22,119 nt of DNA from Prevotella sp. UBA6429 (GTDB lineage Bacteria; Bacteroidota; Bacteroidia; Bacteroidales; Bacteroidaceae), in the NCBI GenBank assembly GCA_002437285.1, contig DJOV01000026.1, positions 1 through 22,119 of the forward strand, in the 5' to 3' direction. How positions within the stretch are numbered: the stretch's first letter is position 1; every line of letters begins with the position of its first letter. The notes under the pieces are model-generated. The model had not been told where the DNA came from. It worked only from the letters and a program-made list of their open reading frames with translations, and did no database searches. This document shows positions 9,139 through 17,131 of this stretch, piece after piece. The position numbers and the translations under genes are program-made.

Positions 9139-10278
9139 ATGGATAAAAAAGAGACACCGGTCTTGCTGCTCACGGGTTACCTGGGCAGCGGAAAGACCAC
9201 ATTGCTTAACCGCATCTTGGCCAATGAGAAGGGCATTCGCTTTGCCGTAATTGTCAACGACATCGGCGAGGTGAACATCGACGCCAGCCTCATACAGCAA
9301 GGTGGCGTGGTGGGGCAGGGCGACGACAGCTTGGTGGCCCTGCAGAACGGTTGCATCTGTTGCACGCTGAAAATGGACTTGGTGAAGCAACTCAACGACT
9401 TGATCAACACCTGCCAGTTTGACTACATTGTCATTGAGGCCAGCGGCATTTGTGAGCCTGCGCCCATCGCGCAGACCATTTCCACCTATCCGCAGATGAT
9501 AGCGCCGGAGGCACTCAAGCACGGAGTGGCGAGGCTTGATGCCATTGTCACCGTGGTCGATGCTTTGCGCATGCGGGATGAGTTTGGGCTGGGTGACCAA
9601 CTCAAGGATGATCATGAGGAGGAAGACCTCGCAAGCCTGGTCATCCAGCAGATCGAGTTCTGCAACATCATCTTGCTCAACAAGGCTGACATGATTTCCA
9701 AGGAGGAACTGGCTCATCTGAAGGGCATCATCCATGAGATTCAGCCTAAGGCACAAATCTATGAGTGCAACTATGGTGACGTGGAGCTTGACAAGATTCT
9801 CAACACCCATTCCTTCAACTTCGAGAAGGTCGCCACGTCGGCACGATGGATTGAGGCCATGGAGGATGAGGACGACGAACTGGAGAATGAGGAGTCGGGC
9901 GAAGCATTGGAGTATGGCATCCAGACCTTCGTCTATTATCGCCGCCCGGCCATGAACCTTGCCAAGTTTGATGAGTTTGTGTCGACCAAGTGGCCGCGCA
10001 GCGTCATCCGCGCCAAGGGCATGTGCTACTTCCGCGATGAGCGCGACACCTGTTACCTCTTTGAGCAGAGCGGCAAGCAGTTCAACATTACCAATGCAGG
10101 CCAGTGGTACGCCACCATGCCTGCCGACGAACTGGAACAATTCCTTGAAAAGAATCCTGGTGCCAAGAAAGACTGGGATGAGAACTATGGCGACCGCATG
10201 CAGAAGATTGTCTTCATCGGGCAAAACATGGATCGCAAAGAGATTGAGGCGGAACTCGACAAGTGTCTCGAAGACTGA
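9139..10278 (+). CDS. CobW/COG0523-family G3E GTPase (putative metallochaperone)
   Basis: The 379-aa protein has a Walker A motif GYLGSGKTT (residues 13-21), the metal-binding CxCC motif in GCICC (71-75), and the G3E base-recognition motif NKAD (181-184). The CobW C-terminal domain follows after about residue 260. COG0523 proteins bind GTP and a transition metal, commonly zinc, and deliver it to client enzymes; some are induced by zinc starvation. An acidic linker at about 239-255 and a DDHEEED stretch at 157-163 could add metal-binding capacity. It is separated from tamL by 162 bases and followed by a terminator, so it may be its own transcription unit. The metal and client are unknown, and no cobalamin gene is adjacent. 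Confidence 0.88.
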   Translation: MDKKETPVLLLTGYLGSGKTTLLNRILANEKGIRFAVIVNDIGEVNIDASLIQQGGVVGQGDDSLVALQNGCICCTLKMDLVKQLNDLINTCQFDYIVIEASGICEPAPIAQTISTYPQMIAPEALKHGVARLDAIVTVVDALRMRDEFGLGDQLKDDHEEEDLASLVIQQIEFCNIILLNKADMISKEELAHLKGIIHEIQPKAQIYECNYGDVELDKILNTHSFNFEKVATSARWIEAMEDEDDELENEESGEALEYGIQTFVYYRRPAMNLAKFDEFVSTKWPRSVIRAKGMCYFRDERDTCYLFEQSGKQFNITNAGQWYATMPADELEQFLEKNPGAKKDWDENYGDRMQKIVFIGQNMDRKEIEAELDKCLED

Positions 10279-10374
10279 TTACCAACAAGGCGGACGTAGC
10301 TTCCTTCCATAACGCGCCAAGGATTCCTTATGGGTGAAAGCGGACGTTGTCAATATCATAAGACACATATAGCG

Positions 10375-10418
10375 AGGCAGATACGGAGAGTGGTTACATC
10401 TTCGCATCTGCCTTTTTC
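10375..10418 (+). terminator. Rho-independent terminator of the CobW-family gene
   Basis: AGGCAGAT (10375-10382) pairs with ATCTGCCT (10406-10413), and the stem continues inward past one mismatch with about five further pairs including a G-U. A run of T residues follows directly. On the opposite strand no T-run follows, so it mainly serves the rightward gene rather than serB. Confidence 0.75.
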
Positions 10419-10468
10419 GTTATCCACTGTTTTTTATATCGTTATGGTGGTAATTTATAGAATCCGCC

Positions 10469-11713
10469 TTATAGCTTTCCCTGCTCTCCGAGATAACTGT
10501 CCTTGAAGCCGAGGAAGTAGAGTATGCCGTCGATGCCCATGGTGTTGATGCTTTGCCGGGCGTTGGCCACCACGCGCGGCTTGGCGTGGAAGGCTATGCC
10601 CAGTCCGGCTTCGCTGATCATGGGCAGGTCGTTGGCACCGTCACCCACCGCGATGGTCTGCGCGAGGTTGACCTTTTCCACTTGGGCGATGAGCTTGAGG
10701 AGTTCCGCCTTACGGTGCCCATCCACGATTTCGCCCACATAGTTGCCTGTGAGCTTTCCGTTCTCGTCAATCTCCAGTTCATTGGCATAGACGTAGTCGA
10801 TGCCGTATTTACGCTGCAAGTATTCTCCAAAATAAGTGAAGCCACCACTGAGGATGGCAATTTTGTAACCACAAGTCTTCAAGACGCTCATCAGCCTGTC
10901 GGTTCCCTCGGTGATGGGCAGTTGCTCGGCAATCTCCTTCATCACGCTGACGTCGAGGCCCTTGAGCAGCGCCACGCGCTCCTTGAAGCTCTCCTTGAAG
11001 TCGATTTCCCCACGCATGGCACGCGCGGTGATGGCTTTCACCTGATCGCCCACCCCGGCCCGCTGGGCCAGTTCGTCGATACACTCCGTCTGGATGAGCG
11101 TCGAGTCCATGTCGAAGCAAATCAGCCTTCTCATCCGTCGGTACATGTCATCGTGCTGGAACGAGAAGTCGACAGCCATTTCCTGCGACATACTCATCAG
11201 TTCGGTCTGCAGGGCAGCTCTGTCAGCGGGGTTTCCGCGAAGCGAGAACTCTATGCAAGCCCTCACGTTGCGTTCCGGTCGCTTGATGCTCATTCTGCCC
11301 GTCAAGCGTAGGATGGAATCGATGTTGAGCCCCTGTTCGGCAATGATTTTGGTCGTTGCGGCTATTTGCCGCGCCGAGAGCGAGCGCCCGATAACCGTCA
11401 GGATGTATCGGTTCTTCCCCTGTCGGTTGACCCAATTCTCGTACTCTTCATCGCTGATGGGCGAAAAACCGATGTTCACGCCCAGTTCTGTGGCCTTGAA
11501 GAGCAGTTCCTTCATCACCTGCCCCGAGTGGATTTCGTCGAGGCGCATCAAGATGCCGATCGACAATGTGGAGTGGATGTCAGCCTGTCCGATGTCGAGC
11601 ACCTGCGCGCCATACTTGGCCAAGATGCTCATGACCGACGCCGTGAGACCCGGCCTGTCTTGTCCCGTGATACTGATTAATATCTGTTCCTCCTTATCTG
11701 CCAATTGTTCCAT
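10469..11713 (-). CDS. serB: Phosphoserine phosphatase SerB with tandem ACT domains
   Basis: This is a HAD-superfamily phosphatase catalysing the last step of serine synthesis, O-phosphoserine to L-serine. Two ACT-type regulatory modules occupy about residues 8-90 and 102-185. The HAD core follows, with the nucleophile motif DMDST (201-205), SGG (289-291), Lys335 and the Mg-binding GDGANDL (357-363). The start chosen is the ATG at 11713 (414 aa). An upstream in-frame TTG at 11743 lies inside the -7 promoter box and could not be on the transcript. The ACT modules suggest feedback control by serine or another amino acid, which is inferred from the family. It is a single-gene unit, divergent from the glycosyltransferase gene. 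Confidence 0.93.
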   Translation of the reverse strand: MEQLADKEEQILISITGQDRPGLTASVMSILAKYGAQVLDIGQADIHSTLSIGILMRLDEIHSGQVMKELLFKATELGVNIGFSPISDEEYENWVNRQGKNRYILTVIGRSLSARQIAATTKIIAEQGLNIDSILRLTGRMSIKRPERNVRACIEFSLRGNPADRAALQTELMSMSQEMAVDFSFQHDDMYRRMRRLICFDMDSTLIQTECIDELAQRAGVGDQVKAITARAMRGEIDFKESFKERVALLKGLDVSVMKEIAEQLPITEGTDRLMSVLKTCGYKIAILSGGFTYFGEYLQRKYGIDYVYANELEIDENGKLTGNYVGEIVDGHRKAELLKLIAQVEKVNLAQTIAVGDGANDLPMISEAGLGIAFHAKPRVVANARQSINTMGIDGILYFLGFKDSYLGEQGKL

Positions 11714-11740
11714 GTGTAGAAATCCTTCAATATTGCGGTG

Positions 11741-11748
11741 CAAAGGTA
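11741..11748 (-). promoter_or_regulatory. -7 box of serB (TACCTTTG)
   Basis: Read on the minus strand, bases 11748-11741 spell TACCTTTG, matching TAnnTTTG. No good TTTG is seen at the -33 position. The initiation site would fall near 11735, about 20 bases before the chosen ATG. Confidence 0.6.
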
Positions 11749-11823
11749 GTCTTTTTCTTCCTTATTTCGCCCACAATTCGAGAAAAACGCCACTTTTCCC
11801 CATGTCAATTCAGTTTTTCTATA

Positions 11824-11831
11824 TAACTTTG
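11824..11831 (+). promoter_or_regulatory. -7 box of the glycosyltransferase-transporter-kinase unit
   Basis: TAACTTTG at 11824-11831 matches the Bacteroidetes -7 consensus. The -33 region is weak. It lies 43 bases before the glycosyltransferase ATG and faces away from the serB promoter, so the 161-base spacer is a divergent promoter region. Confidence 0.6.
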
Positions 11832-11874
11832 CAGTATACATATATTATTTATCCAGAAAACAGAAGAACAGAAA

Positions 11875-13314
11875 ATGCACCACTTGATAAGCGTCTTCCT
11901 GCCCTGCGGGGCGCAGGAGGAAACCGAGCGCAACCGCCAGTGTCTCGAACAAGACATCGTGGCCGACGTGACATTCGTTTCGACCGGCATGACCGAGAGT
12001 GCCACCTGGCGCGCCATCGCCACCCAAGCCACTGCCCCCTACACCCTCGTTTACCTCAACCGCCAATTCATACAGTTGGGCTATCTGGCCCTGGAGCGCA
12101 TGATCACTGTGGCCGAGATGACAGGCGCTGGCCTGCTCTACGCCGACCACTATAAGATGACTTCGGACGGACATCGCGTCGAGGCACCCACCATAGACTA
12201 CCAGCAGGGCGGTTTGCGCGACGACTTCAACTTCGGAAGTGTGGTGCTCTTGCGCACGGATGTCTTGCGGCAGACCGCCCAACAGATGACGACTGATTAC
12301 CATGCGGCCGGTTTCTATGACTTCCGCCTGAGGCTCTCGCAACGCCACACCCTCGTCCACATCAACGAATACCTCTACTCCGAGGTGGAGCTCGATACCC
12401 GCAAGACCGGCGAACGGCTCTTCGACTATGTGGATCCGAAGAACCGCGACTCGCAGATAGAGATGGAGCGCGCCTGCACCGAGCACCTGAAGGCCGTGGG
12501 AGCCTACCTCGCCCCCGGCGACATCCGGCCGACATGCGTCGACGAGGGCTCGTTCCCCGTTGAGGCCAGCATCATGATTCCCGTGCGCAATCGCATCCGG
12601 ACCATCAAGGATGCCCTCGAGAGCGCCCTCAGCCAAAAGACCGACTTTGCCTATAATGTCTTTGTCGTAGAGAATGGCCCCGAGTGTCACTCCACCGACG
12701 GCACCACCGAGCTGGTGGCCGAGATGGCCCAGAAGGATGCGCGCATCATCCACCTCGTGACCGACCGCCGCGACCTCTGCGTGGGAGGCAGTTGGAACCT
12801 GGCGGCCCACGACGCCCGTTGCGGACGCTTCATCGCCCAGCTCGACTCCGACGATGTCTACGCTGACGAGCACACGCTGCAGAAGATTGTCGATGCCTTC
12901 CACGCCCAACAGTGCGCCATGCTCATCGGCGCCTACACGCTGACCGACATCCACCTCAACATCCTGCCTCCGGGTGTGATCGCCCATAAGGAATGGACAC
13001 CCGAAAACGGTCGCAACAACGCCTTGCGCATCAACGGCCTGGGTGCGCCGCGCTCGTTCTTCACGCCCGTGTTGCGCGAGATCAACCTGCCCAACGTCAA
13101 CTACGGCGAGGACTACGCCTTGGGCCTGGCCATCAGCCGCGACTACGCCATCGGCCGCATCTATGAGCCACTCTACGACTGCCGTCGCTGGGACGACAAC
13201 TCTGACGGCAACCTGAGCATCGAGAAGGAAAACCGCAACAACATCTATAAGGATCGCATGCGCACATGGGAGCTCATGGCGCGCATCGCCAAGAACCGCA
13301 AACAACAAGCATGA
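11875..13314 (+). CDS. Two-domain family 2 glycosyltransferase
   Basis: This 479-aa protein has a C-terminal half (about 225-479) that is a recognisable GT2 (GT-A fold) domain. It has the opening strand EASIMIPVRNRIRTI, a nucleotide-binding region, and the metal-binding DxD motif in LDSDD (323-327). The N-terminal half (1-215) begins with a similar strand (ISVFLPCG) and carries YADH near residue 90 where a DxD would be expected, so it resembles a second, degenerate GT-A module. No membrane segment is seen, so it should act in the cytoplasm or at the inner face of the membrane. Its stop overlaps the MFS transporter start (ATGA), indicating translational coupling. Donor and acceptor are unknown; envelope glycan synthesis is likely from context. 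Confidence 0.82.
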   Translation: MHHLISVFLPCGAQEETERNRQCLEQDIVADVTFVSTGMTESATWRAIATQATAPYTLVYLNRQFIQLGYLALERMITVAEMTGAGLLYADHYKMTSDGHRVEAPTIDYQQGGLRDDFNFGSVVLLRTDVLRQTAQQMTTDYHAAGFYDFRLRLSQRHTLVHINEYLYSEVELDTRKTGERLFDYVDPKNRDSQIEMERACTEHLKAVGAYLAPGDIRPTCVDEGSFPVEASIMIPVRNRIRTIKDALESALSQKTDFAYNVFVVENGPECHSTDGTTELVAEMAQKDARIIHLVTDRRDLCVGGSWNLAAHDARCGRFIAQLDSDDVYADEHTLQKIVDAFHAQQCAMLIGAYTLTDIHLNILPPGVIAHKEWTPENGRNNALRINGLGAPRSFFTPVLREINLPNVNYGEDYALGLAISRDYAIGRIYEPLYDCRRWDDNSDGNLSIEKENRNNIYKDRMRTWELMARIAKNRKQQA

Positions 13315-14594
13315 TGAGACTGCGCAACACATCGCCTTGGGCTTGGATACCCACTCTCTACTTTGCCGAGGGACTGCCCAACGTGCTGGTGACCGTGGTC
13401 TCCGTGACCATGTACATGCAGATGGGACTGACCGACACGGAGATAGGCCTCTACACCGGTTGGCTCCAGTTGCCGTGGGTGCTCAAGTTCATTTGGAGCC
13501 CCTTTGTCGACCTTTACCGCACCAAGCGTTGGTGGGTGACACTCATGCAGGTGCTCCTCGGCGCCTCGTTGGCTGGCATTGCTTTTTCGCTCAACACCGC
13601 CCTGTGGTTTCAGGGCACGATGTGTTGTCTCTTCCTCATGGCTTTTCTCAGTGCCACGCACGATGTGGCAGCCGACGGCTATTACATGCTTGAGCTCGAC
13701 GAGCACCAGCAGAGTCTCTTTGTGGGCATCCGCAACACGTTTTACCGCATCGCTGTCATCTTCGGACAGGGCGTGCTCATCTCCCTTGCGGGGCTGTTGC
13801 AACGCTACGTGAGCGACGACAAGGCCTTCACCTGGAGCCTCATCTTCTATGGACTGGCGGCACTGTTCATCATGCTCTGGCTGTGGCACGGTTACGTATT
13901 GCCCCACGCCCAGGCCGACGCCGACCGTCCGTCGAGCGCCGGCGAAGTGTGGCAGGGGCTCAAGGACACGCTCGTGAGCTTTGTCACCAAGGTGCCCTGG
14001 CGCTCGTTCGTCTTCGTCCTCCTTTTCCTCTTGTTCTATCGCTTCCCCGAGGCGTTGCTGAGCAAGATGACCGCCACCTTCCTCCAGCGGCCCGCCAGTG
14101 AGGGCGGCCTGGGCCTGACGCCCATCGAGTTTGGCGTGGCCAATGGCACGGTGGGGCTCATCGGCCTCCTTGGCGGCGGCATCGTAGGTGGATGGCTCGC
14201 CTCGCGCGATGGTCTGAAGCGTTGGTTGTGGCCGTTTGTCTGCGCCATCACCCTGCCCGACCTGGTCTATGTCTACATGAGCTACGCCCTGCCGTCCAAC
14301 CTTGTGCTCATCAGCGCGTGCCTCTTTGTGGAGCAGTTTGGCTACGGCCTGGGCTTCACGGCGCTCACCCTCTACATGCTCTATTACTCACAGGGACGCT
14401 ACAAGACCTCCCACTATGCGCTCTGCACTGCCATCAGCTTCTTGGGACTGATGCTGCCGGGCATGGCCAGTGGTTGGCTCAAGGACCTGTTAGGCTACCA
14501 GCATTTCTTTGTCGCCGTGATGGTGTTCTGCGTCATCACGTTCGCCGTGACAGCGTTCATCAAGCTCGACCCGGCCTTTGGCAAGAAGGAATAG
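13311..14594 (+). CDS. AmpG-like MFS transporter (possible muropeptide or amino-sugar importer)
   Basis: This 427-aa integral membrane protein has about 12 hydrophobic segments. The start is the ATG at 13311, overlapping the upstream stop; an earlier in-frame ATG at 13266 lies inside the glycosyltransferase gene. N-terminal features (YFAEGLPNVLV, residues 17-27; LPWVLKFIWSPFVD, 54-67) and THDVAADGY (116-124) match the AmpG subfamily, where the equivalent motif is TQDIxxDAY. AmpG imports anhydromuropeptides in enterobacteria. In Tannerella forsythia an AmpG-related transporter (MurT) imports MurNAc and is encoded beside the sugar kinase MurK. A BadF-type kinase gene follows here, so a similar role is plausible, but the substrate is an inference. 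Confidence 0.85.
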   Translation: MMRLRNTSPWAWIPTLYFAEGLPNVLVTVVSVTMYMQMGLTDTEIGLYTGWLQLPWVLKFIWSPFVDLYRTKRWWVTLMQVLLGASLAGIAFSLNTALWFQGTMCCLFLMAFLSATHDVAADGYYMLELDEHQQSLFVGIRNTFYRIAVIFGQGVLISLAGLLQRYVSDDKAFTWSLIFYGLAALFIMLWLWHGYVLPHAQADADRPSSAGEVWQGLKDTLVSFVTKVPWRSFVFVLLFLLFYRFPEALLSKMTATFLQRPASEGGLGLTPIEFGVANGTVGLIGLLGGGIVGGWLASRDGLKRWLWPFVCAITLPDLVYVYMSYALPSNLVLISACLFVEQFGYGLGFTALTLYMLYYSQGRYKTSHYALCTAISFLGLMLPGMASGWLKDLLGYQHFFVAVMVFCVITFAVTAFIKLDPAFGKKE

Positions 14595-14654
14595 GCCGCA
14601 CACGGGGCACAGCAACCCATAACAGAAACATACAACAAAAAGCAAAGATTAATC

Positions 14655-15488
14655 ATGATATTGATAGCAGACAGCGGTTCGACCAAGACCGACTGGGCGC
14701 TGGTGGACAATCACCACGCCGTCAGAGAGATCAAGACCAGGGGGCTCAATCCCTTCCAGGTGAGTGAAGAAGAGATAACTGAAGAGATCCGTTCGGAGCT
14801 GTTGCCTCACCTGCCGACGAGCATTGTCGACGCTGTCCACTTCTACGGTGCGGGCTGCACGCCCGAGAAGCAACCCCTTGTGGAGCAGGCGCTGCGATCC
14901 GCGCTCACGGTCAACGGCACGTGCACCGTGGCATCCGACATGCTGGGGGCAGCCATCGCCGTCTGCGGTCATGAGCCCGGCATCGCCTGCATCCTCGGCA
15001 CCGGCAGTAACTCGTGTGCCTACGATGGTGAGCGCATCGTGAAAAATGTGTCGCCCCTGGGCTTCATCCTGGGCGACGAGGGCAGCGGCGCCTCGATGGG
15101 CAAGTATCTTCTGGGCAACATCCTGAAGCGCCAATGGCCAGAGGGCATCATCCGACGGTTTGACGAGAAGTACGGGCTGACCGCCGCCGACATCATCGAG
15201 CGTGTCTATCGCCAGCCTCGTCCCAACACGTTCCTGGCCTCGTTCATGCCCTTCCTCGAGGAAAATCTCCAGGAGCCTGTCGTCTACGGATTTGTGAAAG
15301 ACAACTTCCGTTCCTTCCTGCGCCGCAACGTGCGGCAATATGACGGCTGGGACCGCTTGCCCATCGGTTTCAATGGCAGCATCGCCCAGATCTATCGCAA
15401 GCCGCTGGAAGAGGCGTTAGCCGAGGAGGGCATGCGCCTCGGACGCATCGTCAAGGCACCCATGGAGGGACTGGTGAGGTGGCTCTGA
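14655..15488 (+). CDS. BadF/BadG-family sugar kinase (GlcNAc/MurNAc kinase-like)
   Basis: This is an ASKHA-fold kinase of 277 aa. The phosphate-1 motif is DSGSTKTDW (residues 6-14), with GTGSNS (115-120) and GDEGSGASMG (140-149) forming the other ATP-contact loops. The length and motifs fit the group containing N-acetylglucosamine kinase and MurK, which phosphorylate amino sugars. It lies 60 bases after the AmpG-like transporter on the same strand, and the strong terminator at 15538 follows. Together these suggest import followed by cytoplasmic phosphorylation. MurQ etherase, which would be needed to use MurNAc-6-phosphate, is not in this window. The kinase fold is clear; the sugar is not proven. 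Confidence 0.85.
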   Translation: MILIADSGSTKTDWALVDNHHAVREIKTRGLNPFQVSEEEITEEIRSELLPHLPTSIVDAVHFYGAGCTPEKQPLVEQALRSALTVNGTCTVASDMLGAAIAVCGHEPGIACILGTGSNSCAYDGERIVKNVSPLGFILGDEGSGASMGKYLLGNILKRQWPEGIIRRFDEKYGLTAADIIERVYRQPRPNTFLASFMPFLEENLQEPVVYGFVKDNFRSFLRRNVRQYDGWDRLPIGFNGSIAQIYRKPLEEALAEEGMRLGRIVKAPMEGLVRWL

Positions 15489-15537
15489 CCCTACATGCCC
15501 TCCATCGCAACGTGGAAGTGGCTTGTCGGAAATGAGA

Positions 15538-15592
15538 AAAAGCGATATTCTTAACTTGCTGTCAGTAAGCATGCTATAAGAATATCGCTTTT
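15538..15592. terminator. Bidirectional hairpin terminator between convergent units
   Basis: A perfect 16-bp inverted repeat (AAAAGCGATATTCTTA at 15538-15553, its complement at 15577-15592) encloses a 23-base loop. The loop can itself pair CTTGC with GTAAG, allowing one G-U. T-rich tracts follow on both strands. It separates the rightward sugar-kinase unit from the leftward nucleoside-kinase cluster and should stop transcription from both sides. Confidence 0.88.
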
Positions 15593-15711
15593 GTTTATCT
15601 TCAAGTTCGACCCCTCTTTCATCACCTTTCATGCCTGATTGAGGCTCCGTTGCTGACGAGCATTGGCTCAACCTGTCAACAACGTCATTTTCCAGTCGCT
15701 TGAGGCAACGT
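15593..15711. other. Short intergenic spacer
   Basis: Between the bidirectional terminator and the end of the downstream nucleoside-kinase gene I see no gene, promoter box or repeat. Confidence 0.5.
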
Positions 15712-16344
15712 TTATTTCTGTTTTTCCTCAAGGGGGAACAGGCCGTAGAGACTGGCGTCTATGAGGTCGGTCACCTTGCGGAAGTCTTCGGGCGTGTCCT
15801 CAAAACTGAGCTTGTCGCCATCGATGATGATCAGTTCGCCCTTGTAGTCCTTGATCCATTCCTCGTAGCGCTGCTGCAATCCTGTCAGGTAGTCGATGCG
15901 GATGCTCTTCTCAAAGGAGCGTCCGCGCTTCTCGATGTGCTTCACCAGGGTGGGTATGGAACTGCGGATATAGATCATGAGCTGCGGCAATTTCACCAGC
16001 GACATCATCAGGTCGAACAGGTCGGAGTAGTTTTCGAAGTCGCGGTCGCTCATGTACCCCTGGTCGTGCAGGTTGGGAGCGAATATCTTGGCATCCTCAA
16101 AGATGGTACGGTCCTGGATGATGGCCTCTTTGCTTTGTGAAATCTCCACCACCTCCTTAAACCGCTTGTTGAGGAAGTAAACCTGCAGATTGAAGCTCCA
16201 GCGGCTCATGTCATGGTAGAAGTCGTCAAGATAAGGATTGTTGTCGACGGGCTCAAAACGTGGAATCCAGCCATATCTTTTTGCCAACATCTTGGTCAGC
16301 GTTGTCTTGCCGCTGCCAATGTTTCCTGCGATAGCTATGTGCAT
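15712..16344 (-). CDS. Deoxynucleoside kinase (second of a tandem pair)
   Basis: This is a dCK/dGK-family kinase of 210 aa. It has a P-loop GNIGSGKTT (residues 7-15), the catalytic Glu in EPV (31-33), QDRT (77-80) in place of the usual DRS, and the lid arginines in RGR (140-142). Such enzymes transfer phosphate from ATP to a deoxynucleoside, allowing salvage for DNA synthesis in the cytoplasm. Base specificity (dA, dG, dC) cannot be read by eye. It starts with ATG 12 bases after the stop of a paralogous kinase gene, with which it shares motif positions exactly, so the pair arose by duplication and is co-transcribed. The terminator at 15538-15592 ends the unit. Confidence 0.92.
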   Translation of the reverse strand: MHIAIAGNIGSGKTTLTKMLAKRYGWIPRFEPVDNNPYLDDFYHDMSRWSFNLQVYFLNKRFKEVVEISQSKEAIIQDRTIFEDAKIFAPNLHDQGYMSDRDFENYSDLFDLMMSLVKLPQLMIYIRSSIPTLVKHIEKRGRSFEKSIRIDYLTGLQQRYEEWIKDYKGELIIIDGDKLSFEDTPEDFRKVTDLIDASLYGLFPLEEKQK

Positions 16345-16356
16345 AATATCTGGTTG

Positions 16357-17004
16357 TTATCTGATTTGCTTAAACAATGTGTTTTCCTTGCCCTCAATCT
16401 CCACGAGTTGCTCGTCAATTCTCTTCACGATATAGGCAAAATCGGAGCGTGAGTGCTGAAAGTCAAGATTGTCGACCTCGATGGTCAGCGTTCGTCCCGG
16501 ATACTGGTGGAACACGAAGTCGTCATACCGGTCATTGAGATTCTTCAGGTAGTTGAGCTGCATGTTCTGCTCATAGTCACGCCCGCGCTGATGGATGTTG
16601 TCCACCAGGTGGGGCACCGACGAGCGCAGGTAAATCAAGAGGTCAGGCTTTCTGGCCACCATCATCATCGACTCAAACAACCCCATGTAGGTATCGAAGT
16701 CGCGGTCGCTCATGTTTCCCATGTCATGGTTGTTGGCGGCGAAGATGTAAACGCCCTCATAGATGGAACGGTCTTGCACGACCGCCTCCTTCTCATGGTT
16801 GATTTTCAAGAGATCCTTGAAACGCTCCTTGAGGAAGAACACCTCCAGGTTGAGCGACCAGCGCTTCATGTCCTTATAATAATCGGAGAGATAGGGATTG
16901 TCGGTCACCTGCTCCTTGCGTGGTGTCCACCCGTAATGTCGCGCCAGGAGATGGGTGAGGGTCGTCTTTCCCGCTCCGATGTTTCCTGCAATAACGATAT
17001 GCAC
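16357..17004 (-). CDS. Deoxynucleoside kinase (first of a tandem pair, GTG start)
   Basis: This 215-aa dCK/dGK-family kinase has a P-loop GNIGAGKTT (residues 7-15), the Glu of EQV (31-33), QDRS (77-80) and lid RGR (140-142). It is collinear with the following kinase but clearly diverged from it. The start is GTG at 17004: the neighbour begins MHIAIAGN at ATG and this one reads MHIVIAGN from the GTG. An in-frame stop lies upstream near 17023 with no ATG between. In Lactobacillus acidophilus, tandem deoxynucleoside kinases form a heterodimer of different specificity, and the same may hold here. The preceding gene ends 127 bases upstream. Confidence 0.91.
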   Translation of the reverse strand: MHIVIAGNIGAGKTTLTHLLARHYGWTPRKEQVTDNPYLSDYYKDMKRWSLNLEVFFLKERFKDLLKINHEKEAVVQDRSIYEGVYIFAANNHDMGNMSDRDFDTYMGLFESMMMVARKPDLLIYLRSSVPHLVDNIHQRGRDYEQNMQLNYLKNLNDRYDDFVFHQYPGRTLTIEVDNLDFQHSRSDFAYIVKRIDEQLVEIEGKENTLFKQIR

Positions 17005-17131
17005 TTGTAACGAATAAGTTGATTATTGATTGAAGTTTGTGTTCACCCCCGACGTGCTTAGGCCGTCTGCCGCTTGGCGATGGGCATCGGAACCACGAGG
17101 CGTAGCGCCTTGGGCAGAAGCGTGAAAGCAG
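17005..17131 (-). other. 127-base spacer before the deoxynucleoside kinases
   Basis: This is the only sizeable gap in the leftward gene cluster. It contains a short hairpin AGGCG/CGCCT at 17098-17110 with a 3-base loop. I find no TAnnTTTG box, so a separate promoter for the kinase pair is not evident, although a weak or regulated one cannot be excluded. Confidence 0.4.

Noticed and set aside
8524..10224. 566-codon minus-strand open frame opposite tamL and the CobW gene
   Set aside because: It is antisense to two well-supported genes with clear motifs and itself shows no recognisable domain; high-GC coding DNA often leaves long open antisense frames.
10287..10350. Direct repeat of GCGGACGT in the CobW-serB spacer
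   Set aside because: Only two 8-base copies about 50 bases apart, with no further structure; within chance expectation.
11714..11743. Ten-codon N-terminal extension of SerB from a TTG start
   Set aside because: The TTG at 11743-11741 is part of the TACCTTTG promoter box, upstream of the expected transcription start.
13266..13310. Fifteen-codon N-terminal extension of the MFS transporter
   Set aside because: It lies wholly within the glycosyltransferase gene in another frame and adds a polar stretch not seen in AmpG-like proteins; the ATGA overlap at 13311 is the better start.
11845..13332. 495-codon minus-strand open frame opposite the glycosyltransferase
   Set aside because: The plus-strand frame has GT2 motifs, a promoter and an ATGA link to the next gene; the antisense frame has no family features.
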